Virus record (IMG/VR): IMGVR_UViG_3300025132_007963 | Span: 1 to 64,000 of that record | Source of the DNA: a virus | DNA length: 64,000 nt | Direction: 5' to 3' (one strand) | Shown here: positions 1 through 6,219 of the stretch, piece after piece | Position numbering within the stretch: the stretch's first letter is position 1 | How the letters are laid out: each line of letters starts with the position of its first letter | Position numbers and translations under genes: made by a program | Notes under the pieces: model-generated | The model's database searches: none | What the model was told of the DNA's origin: nothing | The model's input: only the letters and a program-made list of their open reading frames with translations

Positions 1-327
1 TTCTTGTTTGATTATGTTCGTTATGTTCTTTTCGACCGAAATTTTTTTTTGTTCTAGCTTTTCTTGCTTTTCGCTTAGTTTGACTTTAAGCATTGATCTA
101 AATGATTCAAAGTCATCCTTATTCCAACCACCTTCCGGAGGTTTTATGTTTTGTGGCTCAGAAGGTCGAGTTTCCTTACTACGCGGGTCTTCCGGCTCAG
201 ATCCTTCCGGTGGAACGTTCTTGTCAGGTTCAAGGCGCCCAGCGGGCGGCTTCGCGGCGTCAGGGTCTGTCATACGGACTTCTTTGATCAATGATATGAT
301 ATATTGTTTAAGCTCAGATTTATTCAT
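1..327 (-). CDS. hypothetical protein, 3' end beyond window
   Basis: The frame from the ATG at 325-327 is still open at base 1, so only the first 109 residues are seen. A GGAG box precedes the start. The protein opens with a short amphipathic helix (MNKSELKQYIISLIKEV), followed by a Pro/Glu/Lys-rich, probably disordered stretch (about residues 20-75) and a charged helical part. The opening resembles that of the gene at 527-931 (KIKESELRDMILEALIEE), so the two may share an N-terminal signal; this is inference. A CTATTTA motif shared with several virion-type genes lies 21 bases upstream. Function unknown. Confidence 0.75.
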   Translation of the reverse strand, partial: MNKSELKQYIISLIKEVRMTDPDAAKPPAGRLEPDKNVPPEGSEPEDPRSKETRPSEPQNIKPPEGGWNKDDFESFRSMLKVKLSEKQEKLEQKKISVEKNITNIIKQE

Positions 328-347
328 GGTGGGTGTCTCCTACAAAG

Positions 348-354
348 TAAATAG
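348..354 (-). promoter_or_regulatory. CTATTTA motif, candidate late promoter element
   Basis: The minus strand reads CTATTTAC here, about 21 bases upstream of the ATG at 327. The same heptamer precedes six other genes in this window, several of them probable virion genes. Assignment as a late promoter is inference. Confidence 0.35.
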
Positions 355-377
355 AAGTAAATTGTAGTATATGAAAA

Positions 378-521
378 TTATTTTTGGGGTTTTTTTGGTG
401 GATGGGAATAACAGGCAGCAATTGTTTTTCTGAGAATTGTACTCCATGACCGGTTCGCAATCTTTTCCGGCGATAGAGCGCCATCTAATATGCGATCCAG
501 GTCACCAGGTCCTAATCTCAT
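378..521 (-). CDS. small hypothetical protein (47 aa)
   Basis: A 47-residue frame begins five bases after the stop of the 527-931 gene, starting MRLGPGDLDRILDGALSPEK and ending in a basic, proline-rich tail (HPPKKPQK). No clear Shine-Dalgarno box is visible, so it would depend on coupling to the gene upstream. The composition looks protein-like, but no family is recognised. Confidence 0.5.
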   Translation of the reverse strand: MRLGPGDLDRILDGALSPEKIANRSWSTILRKTIAACYSHPPKKPQK

Positions 522-526
522 GATGG

Positions 527-931
527 TTAGTTGCGGCCTAACTTTGTAGCGTAAAGTGAATCCTTGGCTAGCGATTTAAGTATACGCTCTAGGTTCCCGA
601 AAGCAACCTGGATTTCATACCGGTTGCTGTCATCTATCCCTAATGCTTCCATATCTAGATTTAAATCGCGGTCTAATTTATCCAATGTTTTTAGAGCGCC
701 TTTTAATCGGCTAGCTAATCGCGCAGCCATCTTAAGGTCTTTGGGATCTTCACCTTGATAAGCAACGTCTTGTCCGGACAAACGCGATGCAGCTTTGGCT
801 GCGCCCTTAGCTACTGTAGCTGTACCGGACTTTGCTAGGCCGGCTAGCTTTGCCCGTGCACGATCTAAAAAGCCCTCTTCGATTAGCGCTTCTAGGATCA
901 TATCTCTTAATTCTGATTCTTTTATTTTCAT
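527..931 (-). CDS. hypothetical helical protein (134 aa)
   Basis: ATG at 929-931; a GGGAGA box lies somewhat far upstream. Residues 1-20 form a charged amphipathic helix (KIKESELRDMILEALIEE), residues 25-50 are Ala/Gly/Lys-rich, and the rest is predicted helical with many Leu, Lys and Asp. The N-terminus resembles that of the gene at 1-327. Such short leaders occur on internal virion or prohead proteins of T4-like phages, but nothing here proves that role. Confidence 0.75.
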   Translation of the reverse strand: MKIKESELRDMILEALIEEGFLDRARAKLAGLAKSGTATVAKGAAKAASRLSGQDVAYQGEDPKDLKMAARLASRLKGALKTLDKLDRDLNLDMEALGIDDSNRYEIQVAFGNLERILKSLAKDSLYATKLGRN

Positions 932-1198
932 AATTTTTGGGGTCTCCCTTTTCTACACTTAATTAGTACCCTGTCTAATCTTAAATCTCTAAAAATTTCA
1001 TCGGGATTAAACATGTACTTAGCGCACCCCGTAGGACCCTAATGATTACAGGGACTTACATTGCCGGCCCGGGGGGAGGGGGGGTACCTATAAGCCACTG
1101 AAATCATTAAGGAAAAAAGAGTGCTTTTGTTAACGCTTCTCTAACTGTTTGATATTATAATCTTTTTAACCCTCGCGAACTTTCCACGCCCTCGACCG
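932..1198. other. gene-poor stretch with GC-rich tract
   Basis: No convincing gene. A 28-codon frame (928-1014, MFNPDEIFRDLRLDRVL...) ends in an ATGA overlap with the gene at 527-931 and could be a tiny leader peptide, but it lacks a ribosome-binding site. Bases 1063-1086 hold an isolated run of about 24 almost pure G/C bases, unlike the AT-rich surroundings. Confidence 0.4.
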
Positions 1199-1381
1199 TC
1201 AATCCTTTGGCGTCGACGGGTCGCGATCGGAGGCGTTAAGATATGCACGCCGGGAATTGTTGAGTGGTTGCGGCGGGTTACGATAGCATGCGCCGTTAAA
1301 CTTCTTACGTTCCCTTTGAAGCGTTAATAAATAATCGTTGACAAATGCGTCGTGATAGTGTATAAAGTCCCAAGCGTTCAT
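1199..1381 (-). CDS. hypothetical protein (60 aa)
   Basis: ATG at 1379-1381, weak Shine-Dalgarno. The protein begins MNAWDFIHYHDAFVNDYLLT and becomes basic and polar towards its C-terminus. The region is less AT-rich than the rest of the window. No family recognised; it could be a chance frame. Confidence 0.45.
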   Translation of the reverse strand: MNAWDFIHYHDAFVNDYLLTLQRERKKFNGACYRNPPQPLNNSRRAYLNASDRDPSTPKD

Positions 1382-1514
1382 AGAGTAACAATCCTAACCA
1401 TTAAAGGTAATTTAAAACTAACAATGCTAATGTGTTAAAAGGTTAACGACCTGTTAAACTTCTAACGCTTCTTCGTCTTGCTCCAAGCCTTTGATATCTT
1501 TCGGGTTTTCCTTC

Positions 1515-1700
1515 TCATGAGTAGTCGCCCTTTCTTAAGTTAGTGTCAAAGTCTTGGCGACCAACTAAGTCATTGGAATCACACCACTTTTGACGACCGT
1601 TGGCCCATTGCACAAGGATCTCGCGGCCTCCCCTTCTACGCTCCAGAATGATTCCGTTCTTCTCTTCTGCAAGTGTCGTGCTTTTACTAACTACGAACAT
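1515..1700 (-). CDS. small SH3-like protein, divergent KVGDLV family
   Basis: 61 residues. The core GIILERRRGG...VQWANGRQKWCDSNDLV matches the second half of the KVGDLV family described at 8528-8737: a GI(V/I) strand, a V.W strand, then W....(D/E)LV. The usual KVGDLV opening is missing. The ATG at 1698-1700 follows AGGGGT and sits four bases after the stop of the 1704-1895 gene, so the two are probably co-translated. Function unknown. Confidence 0.65.
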   Translation of the reverse strand: MFVVSKSTTLAEEKNGIILERRRGGREILVQWANGRQKWCDSNDLVGRQDFDTNLRKGDYS

Positions 1701-1703
1701 TTA

Positions 1704-1895
1704 TTAACCCCTTATGTCCATCAATTCTTGAGCGCTCAAAACAATGGTCCGCGCTGGTAACCTTTTTAAGTTTAGTTTCTTTCTGATAAGGTGTCGCGCT
1801 TGTGTGCTTGTCACCTTCTGACTAGTAGAGATAACACCCGACCACAAAAATGACGGGCTGTTATCGCTTCCTAGTCTATAGTAAAAATGATTCAA
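1704..1895 (-). CDS. hypothetical protein (63 aa), TTG start
   Basis: Start chosen at TTG 1893-1895, eight bases after a GAGGG box. Basic protein (MNHFYYRLGSDNSPSFLWSG at the start, then a Lys/Arg-rich middle with ARHLIRKKLNLKRL). First of a tight pair with 1515-1700. No family recognised. Confidence 0.6.
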   Translation of the reverse strand: MNHFYYRLGSDNSPSFLWSGVISTSQKVTSTQARHLIRKKLNLKRLPARTIVLSAQELMDIRG

Positions 1896-1913
1896 TTATA
1901 GTACCCTCACAAA

Positions 1914-2186
1914 TTACTTCCGCGCCAAGTCGGAATCATTGGTCGTGATAAACTCTTGAAGGGTTCCGGGCTCGATAAGCTCGGAAATGAGGCGCTCCCA
2001 CTGGTTGGCGTATAGGGTGAGAGGAAATCGGGAGTTTAGGCCGTAGACGCTCACGGCTCCCTTGTTTGAAACCTTAACCCGGAGCATCTTCTTCTGCTCG
2101 GCCTTGAGGCGCTTAAGCTCGTCTTGCATGCTCTCAAGCTCTGCGATACGGGCGGCTAGTTCTGTCTGTCGGTTCAATGCGCTCAT
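1914..2186 (-). CDS. coiled-coil hypothetical protein (90 aa)
   Basis: ATG 2184-2186 with GGAG eight bases upstream, directly downstream of the promoter at 2256-2284. Residues 5-37 form a short coiled coil (LAARIAELESMQDELKRLKA), followed by a beta-rich segment (VKVSNKGAVSVYGL). No family recognised. The coiled coil plus small domain suggests an oligomeric regulator or inhibitor, which is only inference. Confidence 0.75.
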   Translation of the reverse strand: MSALNRQTELAARIAELESMQDELKRLKAEQKKMLRVKVSNKGAVSVYGLNSRFPLTLYANQWERLISELIEPGTLQEFITTNDSDLARK

Positions 2187-2255
2187 GTGATGTACTCCAA
2201 AATTGAGCGTTTAAGTAGCGGGGGCGCCTTATTGCTTCCCTCACTTTCTTTATAC

Positions 2256-2284
2256 ATTATAGGGGAAAGTGTCCCCGATTGCAA
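2256..2284 (-). promoter_or_regulatory. sigma70-like promoter with upstream element
   Basis: On the minus strand TTGCAA (2279-2284) and TATAAT (2256-2261) are separated by 17 bases. Upstream, at 2311-2340, is a copy of the conserved element (CTTGAGATCATTAAGAAAG) shared by at least six more promoters. It drives the 1914-2186 gene. Confidence 0.8.
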
Positions 2285-2337
2285 GAAAAAAAAGCACAAA
2301 AAGTGAAAAATCGTACTTTCTTAATGATCTCAAGGAC

Positions 2338-2514
2338 TTAGAGCGTGTCATAATCCTCGAGGGCCGTCTCTCTGAGTAGTTCCGTTGATTCGTCATCATA
2401 ACAGGCAAACCCGCGACCTTCCAACCACTCTATAAGCTCATCGCGATTCATGCTCTCAATTCGTCCGCGCTCGGTATAGATGAATCGTCCGGTGTGTGTT
2501 TCTGCGTATGGCAT
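2338..2514 (-). CDS. hypothetical protein (58 aa)
   Basis: The start is taken at the ATG at 2512-2514, eight bases after GGGAG, rather than at the ATG five codons upstream, which overlaps that box. The protein has GRFIYTERGRIESMNRDELI, then an acidic C-terminus that carries its only Cys. 'MNRDELIEWLEGRGFACYDD' resembles short helix-turn segments in other phage proteins, but no family is recognised. Confidence 0.65.
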   Translation of the reverse strand: MPYAETHTGRFIYTERGRIESMNRDELIEWLEGRGFACYDDESTELLRETALEDYDTL

Positions 2515-2569
2515 TTGATGCGCTCCCATAAAATTATTAATTAATAGATTCTCGAATGATTACAAGGGT

Positions 2570-2842
2570 TTAGCCGTCAATGACGTCTGCGTGTTGCCTT
2601 GCGTAGCCTACATGTTTTGATGTGGTCATGGACTGGAAGCCATGGCGACCGCTGGCGCTATAGTCTCGTAATACCTTAACACCGCGTGCGGTTTTGGGGT
2701 CTTCTACGGTGTCACCGATTAACAGCGCGTAAGAGTACAAGCGCTGGCCGTCGGTCCAAAACTGGCCCCCGTGGTTGCTGGCGGCTTCATTGTGTCGCCA
2801 ATGCTCGGCAACGTTTCGGGTCTGGGTTTTCTTCAATCGCAT
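2570..2842 (-). CDS. hypothetical protein (90 aa)
   Basis: The frame is open for 55 more codons upstream, but that part lies over the promoter at 2876-2904 and translates to a hydrophobic string with no ribosome-binding site. ATG 2840-2842 with AGGA six bases upstream is the likely start. The protein (MRLKKTQTRNVAEHWRHNEA...) contains FWTDGQRLYSYALLIGDTVE and many His/Arg, like small phage proteins expressed early. Function unknown. Confidence 0.75.
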   Translation of the reverse strand: MRLKKTQTRNVAEHWRHNEAASNHGGQFWTDGQRLYSYALLIGDTVEDPKTARGVKVLRDYSASGRHGFQSMTTSKHVGYARQHADVIDG

Positions 2843-2875
2843 GGGGTGTCCTTTCGTTTCCTCGATTGTGTAAAC

Positions 2876-2904
2876 ATTATACGAAAACACCGGGGAAAAG
2901 TCAA
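2876..2904 (-). promoter_or_regulatory. strong sigma70-like promoter
   Basis: TTGACT (2899-2904), 17-base spacer, perfect TATAAT (2876-2881) on the minus strand. The conserved upstream element (CTTGAAATCATTAAC...ACG) lies at 2931-2960. It drives the 2570-2842 gene. Confidence 0.85.
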
Positions 2905-2957
2905 CAAAAAAAAGCAAAAAAAGTGAAAAAACGTAAAAAGTTAATGATTTCAAGGCG

Positions 2958-3191
2958 TTAGCCGTCAAAATCAACGTCGTGGATAGGGTTTCCCCATTGG
3001 CACACAAATTGATCGATTCGATCCTGGCTCAAAGCGTCGTGGTCATGGCGCCCTGCCTCGAAAAAAGGAATCAAGGACACGGGCACACCTAGAGATAGAG
3101 CGCTTCCAACTAGAGCGCCGGCACGGTGACACACACCAAGCTCCCATGCGTCGTCTTCATGCTCAACGTGAAATTTCATCCAATCGTTCAT
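2958..3191 (-). CDS. hypothetical protein (77 aa)
   Basis: ATG 3189-3191 with AAGGA upstream. Starts MNDWMKFHVEHEDDAWELGV; acidic, with a hydrophobic middle (GALVGSALSLGVPVSLIPFF). Transcribed from its own promoter at 3227-3255. No family recognised. Confidence 0.7.
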   Translation of the reverse strand: MNDWMKFHVEHEDDAWELGVCHRAGALVGSALSLGVPVSLIPFFEAGRHDHDALSQDRIDQFVCQWGNPIHDVDFDG

Positions 3192-3226
3192 GCTGTTTTA
3201 TCCTTTTCGTTCTTGGTTATGCATGC

Positions 3227-3255
3227 ATAATAGCATGCTTGGCCGTAGCCGTCAA
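3227..3255 (-). promoter_or_regulatory. sigma70-like promoter
   Basis: TTGACG (3250-3255), 17-base spacer, TATTAT (3227-3232) on the minus strand, just downstream of the terminator at 3275-3304. Confidence 0.8.
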
Positions 3256-3274
3256 GTACTTTTTAAAGAAAAAA

Positions 3275-3304
3275 GCAAAAAAAATTCGCGGCGAAAACCG
3301 CCGC
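3275..3304 (-). terminator. intrinsic terminator
   Basis: On the minus strand a perfect 6-bp GC stem (GCGGCG/CGCCGC, bases 3299-3304 with 3288-3293) with a 5-base loop is followed by GAA and eight T. It ends the operon that comes from the promoter at 3722-3750. Confidence 0.85.
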
Positions 3305-3403
3305 AATATCCGGAGGCTCCCAACTTCCCCCGGCTGAACATAGCCTTAACGCTTACGCAACCACAAGCGGATCCGCTTTCTGGCCTATGCTCCCCACTAG
3401 ATG

Positions 3404-3622
3404 TTAACCGTTCAATGCCTCGCGAGCATTCACACCGGTTAAAACGTGCTTTGCTCCATCATTCATAATGATATGAGAACAAACAAGGCCCGGTCTCCGC
3501 TGCTCAAGCCCAATGGCCTTGATGTGATGCGGTGCAATGCCATGTTCAATCTCGAATGCGATCTGTCTGCTCAATTGCTGGCTCAATTGCAACATCTCTT
3601 TTTTCTTCTCTTGGATTGTCAT
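3404..3622 (-). CDS. hypothetical protein (72 aa)
   Basis: Start at ATG 3620-3622 (MTIQEKKKEMLQLSQQLSRQ) with a GAGA box; a GTG four codons upstream is an alternative. The N-terminal half is a charged helix; the C-terminal half (GLVCSHIIMNDGAKHVLTGV) is predicted beta. No family recognised. About 100 bases of untranslated sequence follow before the terminator. Confidence 0.6.
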   Translation of the reverse strand: MTIQEKKKEMLQLSQQLSRQIAFEIEHGIAPHHIKAIGLEQRRPGLVCSHIIMNDGAKHVLTGVNAREALNG

Positions 3623-3695
3623 TTTTCTCTGCACTTTCTTTTTTTTCCGTGGATGTTTTTTTGTTCATCCGGATTATCGTTGCTAGGTCCCACAT
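3546..3695 (-). CDS. possible small protein (49 aa) overlapping the next gene
   Basis: The first ATG after the promoter at 3722-3750 that has a good Shine-Dalgarno box (AAGGA, eight bases) opens this frame: MWDLATIIRMNKKTSTEKKE..., a very charged peptide ending RIRD. Its last 77 bases overlap the 3404-3622 gene in another frame, so much of it could be shadow. It may serve as a leader that couples translation to that gene. Confidence 0.35.
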   Translation of the reverse strand: MWDLATIIRMNKKTSTEKKESAEKNDNPREEKRDVAIEPAIEQTDRIRD

Positions 3696-3721
3696 ATTTT
3701 TGTTTCCTTCATCGTGTATAT

Positions 3722-3750
3722 ACTATCGCACGATTTTTTGTTGGCGTCAA
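3722..3750 (-). promoter_or_regulatory. sigma70-like promoter
   Basis: TTGACG (3745-3750), 17-base spacer, weak -10 GATAGT (3722-3727) on the minus strand, preceded by long A/T tracts. Confidence 0.55.
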
Positions 3751-3781
3751 GAAAAAAAATGCTTTTTTTTAAAAAAAATGA

Positions 3782-3886
3782 TTAATCCAATAAATTCCTA
3801 GACTTAGCGATTTTATAAATCATAACAAGCTCGATAACCTTAAGCGCAATATATAGACTACTAAACACCAGAAAGAAAAACATCAT
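3782..3886 (-). CDS. tiny membrane protein (34 aa)
   Basis: Two ATGs in a row open MMFFFLVFSSLYIALKVIEL..., a single membrane helix with a basic C-terminal tail (YKIAKSRNLLD). Its start overlaps the stop of the 34-residue hydrophobic frame upstream (ATGA overlap), a sign of co-translation. It was too short for ordinary gene finding. Function unknown; a lysis or membrane-associated regulator is possible. Confidence 0.5.
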   Translation of the reverse strand: MMFFFLVFSSLYIALKVIELVMIYKIAKSRNLLD

Positions 3887-3987
3887 TTAAACAACCCCAC
3901 AATCTTATGACCAATACTCATGACACCCTCAACGCCGATGGCATCACCTAACAAAAAACAAAAAACACCTACAAACAAGTATTGCAT
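3883..3987 (-). CDS. tiny membrane protein (34 aa)
   Basis: ATG 3985-3987 after an AAGG box inside the last codons of the 3969-4205 gene. The peptide MQYLFVGVFCFLLGDAIGVE continues to GHKIVGLFK and holds one hydrophobic segment. It overlaps its neighbours at both ends. Function unknown. Confidence 0.5.
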   Translation of the reverse strand: MQYLFVGVFCFLLGDAIGVEGVMSIGHKIVGLFK

Positions 3988-4205
3988 TGCACCGCCTTCA
4001 TATTATCCTTATGCACTAAGATGCGCTCGCCATTAGTAGTTAGCACTTTGAATACCTCACCAAAATTAATCAACTTGTATCCAGACTGGCCACGTTTTGC
4101 TAAGCCAAGTACAAGCCCGTAACGCCCATGAAAAAAGATTCGCTCAGCTGGTTTAGCGCTGGACCAATCCCAGATCTGAATCATATCACCTTTTTTTACT
4201 TGCAC
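3969..4205 (-). CDS. KVGDLV-family SH3-like protein (78 aa)
   Basis: Starts at GTG 4203-4205 (MQVKKGDMIQIWDW). It has a GLVLGL strand and a C-terminal KVLTTNGERILVHKDNMKAV that matches the family pattern of strands ending in (D/E)-(L/N)-x-x-V. It overlaps the 4186-4404 gene by 20 bases; the overlap is the usual family junction with six extra A bases (two Lys codons) inserted. The Shine-Dalgarno (AAGGTG) lies in the upstream gene's codons. Confidence 0.8.
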   Translation of the reverse strand: MQVKKGDMIQIWDWSSAKPAERIFFHGRYGLVLGLAKRGQSGYKLINFGEVFKVLTTNGERILVHKDNMKAVQCNTCL

Positions 4206-4404
4206 TGAGCACCTTATCTACTGCAAATATCGAAACCTTGCGACCCTCTGCAGTCATCCATGAGCATGCTGGTTTGCAGTCATGACGGAAATGCACAACC
4301 AGATTACGCACCGTTGATTCGGGGTGACCTGGATGCATCATCTCACGTGCTAACACAATACCCTCATAGCCGCCGCGAACCTCTATTAAATCACCGACTT
4401 TCAT
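4186..4404 (-). CDS. KVGDLV-family SH3-like protein (72 aa)
   Basis: MKVGDLIEVRGGYEGIVLAR at the start, a longer insert in the middle (including RHDCKPACSW), then VSIFAVDKVLSASKKR. The ATG lies inside the 14-base junction shared with the upstream gene at 4391-4591; the family junction normally has GTG here. Function unknown; the fold is predicted to be a small beta barrel. Confidence 0.85.
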   Translation of the reverse strand: MKVGDLIEVRGGYEGIVLAREMMHPGHPESTVRNLVVHFRHDCKPACSWMTAEGRKVSIFAVDKVLSASKKR

Positions 4405-4591
4405 TGATCACCTCTAAGTCATAATTCCAGACATTATGCCCTATTGTACCATCTTGCCATGAAATGTCAAACACTTTATTACTAGATGTGACACCGCATA
4501 GTGGATCAAACACTTCTCGGAGAATCACACCAAGCCTCTCTTCAGCTTTGCGGTTTGGATAGATATCCTTAATCATATCACCGATTTTCAT
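4391..4591 (-). CDS. KVGDLV-family SH3-like protein (66 aa)
   Basis: MKIGDMIKDIYPNR..., then LGVILREVFD, a FDISWQDG strand, and the signature C-terminus WNYDLEVINESR. Its ATG (4589-4591, AGGGGA upstream) also overlaps the stop of the basic 42-residue gene at 4578-4706. Its own last codons carry the GAGG box and start codon of the next family member. Confidence 0.85.
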   Translation of the reverse strand: MKIGDMIKDIYPNRKAEERLGVILREVFDPLCGVTSSNKVFDISWQDGTIGHNVWNYDLEVINESR

Positions 4592-4706
4592 ATGTCCCCT
4601 TATGCTTTATTTTTCGAGTATACTTTTTTTTGTCACGATGAGCTTTAACGCCACCACCATGACGTAACACCAGCGCAACGGCATATGGATTTCTGATCTG
4701 TTTCAT
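4578..4706 (-). CDS. short basic phage protein (42 aa)
   Basis: MKQIRNPYAVALVLRHGGGV followed by KAHRDKKKYTRKIKHKG. Strongly basic, with an N-P-Y-A...GGG...H.DK..YTRK.KHK pattern that I recognise from short uncharacterised proteins of T4-like and marine phages. AGGAG lies upstream, and it is the first gene after the promoter at 4735-4763. Its stop overlaps the start of the 4391-4591 gene. It could bind nucleic acid; that is inference from charge alone. Confidence 0.7.
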   Translation of the reverse strand: MKQIRNPYAVALVLRHGGGVKAHRDKKKYTRKIKHKGTYENR

Positions 4707-4734
4707 TTCCGTTGCTCCTCTCGACTACTTTTAA

Positions 4735-4763
4735 AGTATCGCACAAAAAAAATTTTCGCGCAA
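4735..4763 (-). promoter_or_regulatory. sigma70-like promoter
   Basis: TTGCGC (4758-4763), 17-base spacer, GATACT (4735-4740) on the minus strand; a partial copy of the conserved upstream element (CTTGATATTATTCGGG) lies at about 4797-4816. Confidence 0.65.
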
Positions 4764-4808
4764 GAAAAAAATCGCGAAATCGACAAAAAAATGAAATCCC
4801 GAATAATA

Positions 4809-5051
4809 TCAAGTACTTGCGTCTTGTGCATCTTTTATATGATTTTGCTCATAAACTGATGATAACACAAAGACAATCGATGCTTCTTCTAGTGATAAGT
4901 TTTCATCTTCTAGCTTTTGGTGTATCTTTTCCTCATCATCGACGTTTAAGATATACCATGCTAACCTTTTCAACTTAGGCTTGTTTTTATGATAGTCCTC
5001 TCTAGTCACTTGATAGTGTCTCTGCAAACTCATACACATAGGACATTGCAT
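4809..5051 (-). CDS. hypothetical protein (up to 80 aa)
   Basis: Soluble, charged helical protein (...NKPKLKRLAWYILNVDDEEK..., LEEASIVFVLSSVYEQN). The start is uncertain: ATGs at codons 1, 5 and 7 and a GTG at codon 15 all lie inside the overlapping membrane-protein frame at 5002-5127, and none has a clear Shine-Dalgarno box. The GTG overlaps that gene's stop and would suit coupling. No family recognised. Confidence 0.6.
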   Translation of the reverse strand: MQCPMCMSLQRHYQVTREDYHKNKPKLKRLAWYILNVDDEEKIHQKLEDENLSLEEASIVFVLSSVYEQNHIKDAQDAST

Positions 5052-5127
5052 ATATACTGGTTACAAATACTAAACCAATTGTAGCGCAACTAATATCGAT
5101 TAATTTATTTTTAACGTATCTCTTCAT
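5002..5127 (-). CDS. small membrane protein (41 aa)
   Basis: MKRYVKNKLIDISCATIGLV continuing FVTSIYAMSYVYEFAETLSSD: basic N-terminus, one membrane helix (about residues 12-32), acidic tail. No Shine-Dalgarno box in the A/T-rich leader. Overlaps the 4809-5051 frame. Function unknown. Confidence 0.45.
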   Translation of the reverse strand: MKRYVKNKLIDISCATIGLVFVTSIYAMSYVYEFAETLSSD

Positions 5128-5157
5128 GTAATAATTATATTATGATTCTTTTTTTAT

Positions 5158-5421
5158 TTAATCGATCCGTCGCTTAAGTGGGTCATAACAAACGTGATCT
5201 TCAAAACAATCGCGAAGACGACGATAAACAATATCATCGGCATCTCTACAATAAGGCCTCTCATAATAGCCGGCTGGATCGCAGATTGTTAATGTAACAG
5301 TGCCGGTGGTAGTTTTATCACAGTAGTACTTTGTTTCTTTATATTCCATGTCCGTGGGGTCGCAAAAGCTAGCATCACAAGCAACCGATAAACACGCGAT
5401 GACAAAACAAATAATTTTCAT
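5158..5421 (-). CDS. secreted Cys-rich small protein, possible lipoprotein
   Basis: Start chosen at ATG 5419-5421 with AAGGA eight bases upstream; the open frame further upstream runs over the next gene. The N-terminus MKIICFVIACLSVACDASFC is a signal peptide. LSVAC could be a weak lipobox, or signal peptidase I could cut after CDA. The mature part of about 70 residues has seven or eight Cys, suited to disulfide bonds in the periplasm. Neighbours are membrane proteins. Possibly acts in the host envelope (entry exclusion or lysis); inference only. Confidence 0.75.
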   Translation of the reverse strand: MKIICFVIACLSVACDASFCDPTDMEYKETKYYCDKTTTGTVTLTICDPAGYYERPYCRDADDIVYRRLRDCFEDHVCYDPLKRRID

Positions 5422-5425
5422 GCTA

Positions 5426-5575
5426 TTATTCCTTAGTTTCCTCAAACTTATCTTTCTCAAGCTCAACAACATCAACATCAAACTGTGTGTTGGTGCGATA
5501 CATAGAATATTTTTGGCCCTTTGTAACCATACGACGCTTGAGTGATGGGCGCTCGAAACCACTATTCCATCTCAT
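5426..5575 (-). CDS. hypothetical protein (49 aa)
   Basis: ATG 5573-5575 preceded by AAAAGGAG. Basic N-terminal half (MRWNSGFERPSLKRRMVTKG) and acidic C-terminal half (VDVVELEKDKFEETKE). The longer frame upstream starts without a ribosome-binding site. Function unknown. Confidence 0.65.
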   Translation of the reverse strand: MRWNSGFERPSLKRRMVTKGQKYSMYRTNTQFDVDVVELEKDKFEETKE

Positions 5576-5641
5576 AATATAATACTCCTTTTGTTTAAGT
5601 GTCAGACATACTAACACAAAAAATGTTTTTTTAAAATAGAA

Positions 5642-5833
5642 TTATTTATTGTTGTAGAATTTTTCCCAGCTAGTCTCAAAAGTATAGTGCAATGCCGTCA
5701 TGATGACGACAAAGGTTGCAGTCATGACAAGAGATCTTTGTATCTCCCCTAGAAACATATATGTTATCCCTACGCCTACCGTCGTAGATAAAACACGCCA
5801 TGCTATAACCTTTCGCACTATATCTTTTTTCAT
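5642..5833 (-). CDS. DUF2061-like membrane protein (63 aa)
   Basis: MKKDIVRKVIAWRVLSTTVG, two membrane helices, then ALHYTFETSWEKFY. The pattern (K..aWR..sT.....).....(E/T)....Y..E..W is that of the small DUF2061 membrane family, of which a clearer member lies at 43660-43863. No function is known. It follows the membrane gene at 5837-6046 directly. Confidence 0.65.
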   Translation of the reverse strand: MKKDIVRKVIAWRVLSTTVGVGITYMFLGEIQRSLVMTATFVVIMTALHYTFETSWEKFYNNK

Positions 5834-5836
5834 ATG

Positions 5837-6046
5837 CTAGGTATTCTCGCCCTTTGGTGATGGGAATCTGCTATGGTCACCCATACCATCATAATCAGTT
5901 ATATCATTTGCACGCTCAATTCTTTTTACATCGCTATATTTTGATGTCGTAAGAGATTTAAACGTACTCCTTAACATAAGTATGATACTAGATGTGCCAA
6001 ACACCATGGTAAATACTTTTACAAACTCTAGTAAATTACTTGACAT
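5837..6046 (-). CDS. small membrane protein (69 aa)
   Basis: ATG 6044-6046 with AAGGAG upstream. One N-terminal membrane helix (VKVFTMVFGTSSIILML), then a charged cytoplasmic tail of about 40 residues. Part of a run of four membrane-protein genes (5642-6219). Function unknown. Confidence 0.7.
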   Translation of the reverse strand: MSSNLLEFVKVFTMVFGTSSIILMLRSTFKSLTTSKYSDVKRIERANDITDYDGMGDHSRFPSPKGENT

Positions 6047-6048
6047 AT

Positions 6049-6219
6049 CTACTCCTTGTAATGATTAGCCAGACCCATCAAAGTAGGCGCCCAAAGACCG
6101 ATAAAAATACCAAACCTTTCTGCATGTGCTGGGTCGCCGTCGCCAGCTGTTACCCATGCTCCAATTGAACACGCAACCGATGCCAATGAGGCAAAGAAAC
6201 AAAACTTAGACAAATTCAT
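6049..6219 (-). CDS. small membrane protein (56 aa)
   Basis: MNLSKFCFFASLASVACSIG, then HAERFGIFIGLWAPTLMGLA. Two hydrophobic segments separated by a polar loop with GDGDPAHAE. The AERFGIF.GLWAPT.M.LAN motif recurs in small uncharacterised phage membrane proteins. AAGGAAAG precedes the ATG. Function unknown. Confidence 0.7.
   Translation of the reverse strand: MNLSKFCFFASLASVACSIGAWVTAGDGDPAHAERFGIFIGLWAPTLMGLANHYKE

Noticed and set aside
1063-1086. G-quadruplex
   Set aside because: Only two long G runs with a single A between them; four separate runs with loops are not clearly present.
2843-3007. 55-codon N-terminal extension of the 2570-2842 gene
   Set aside because: It covers a consensus promoter (2876-2904) and has no ribosome-binding site; the ATG at 2842 does.
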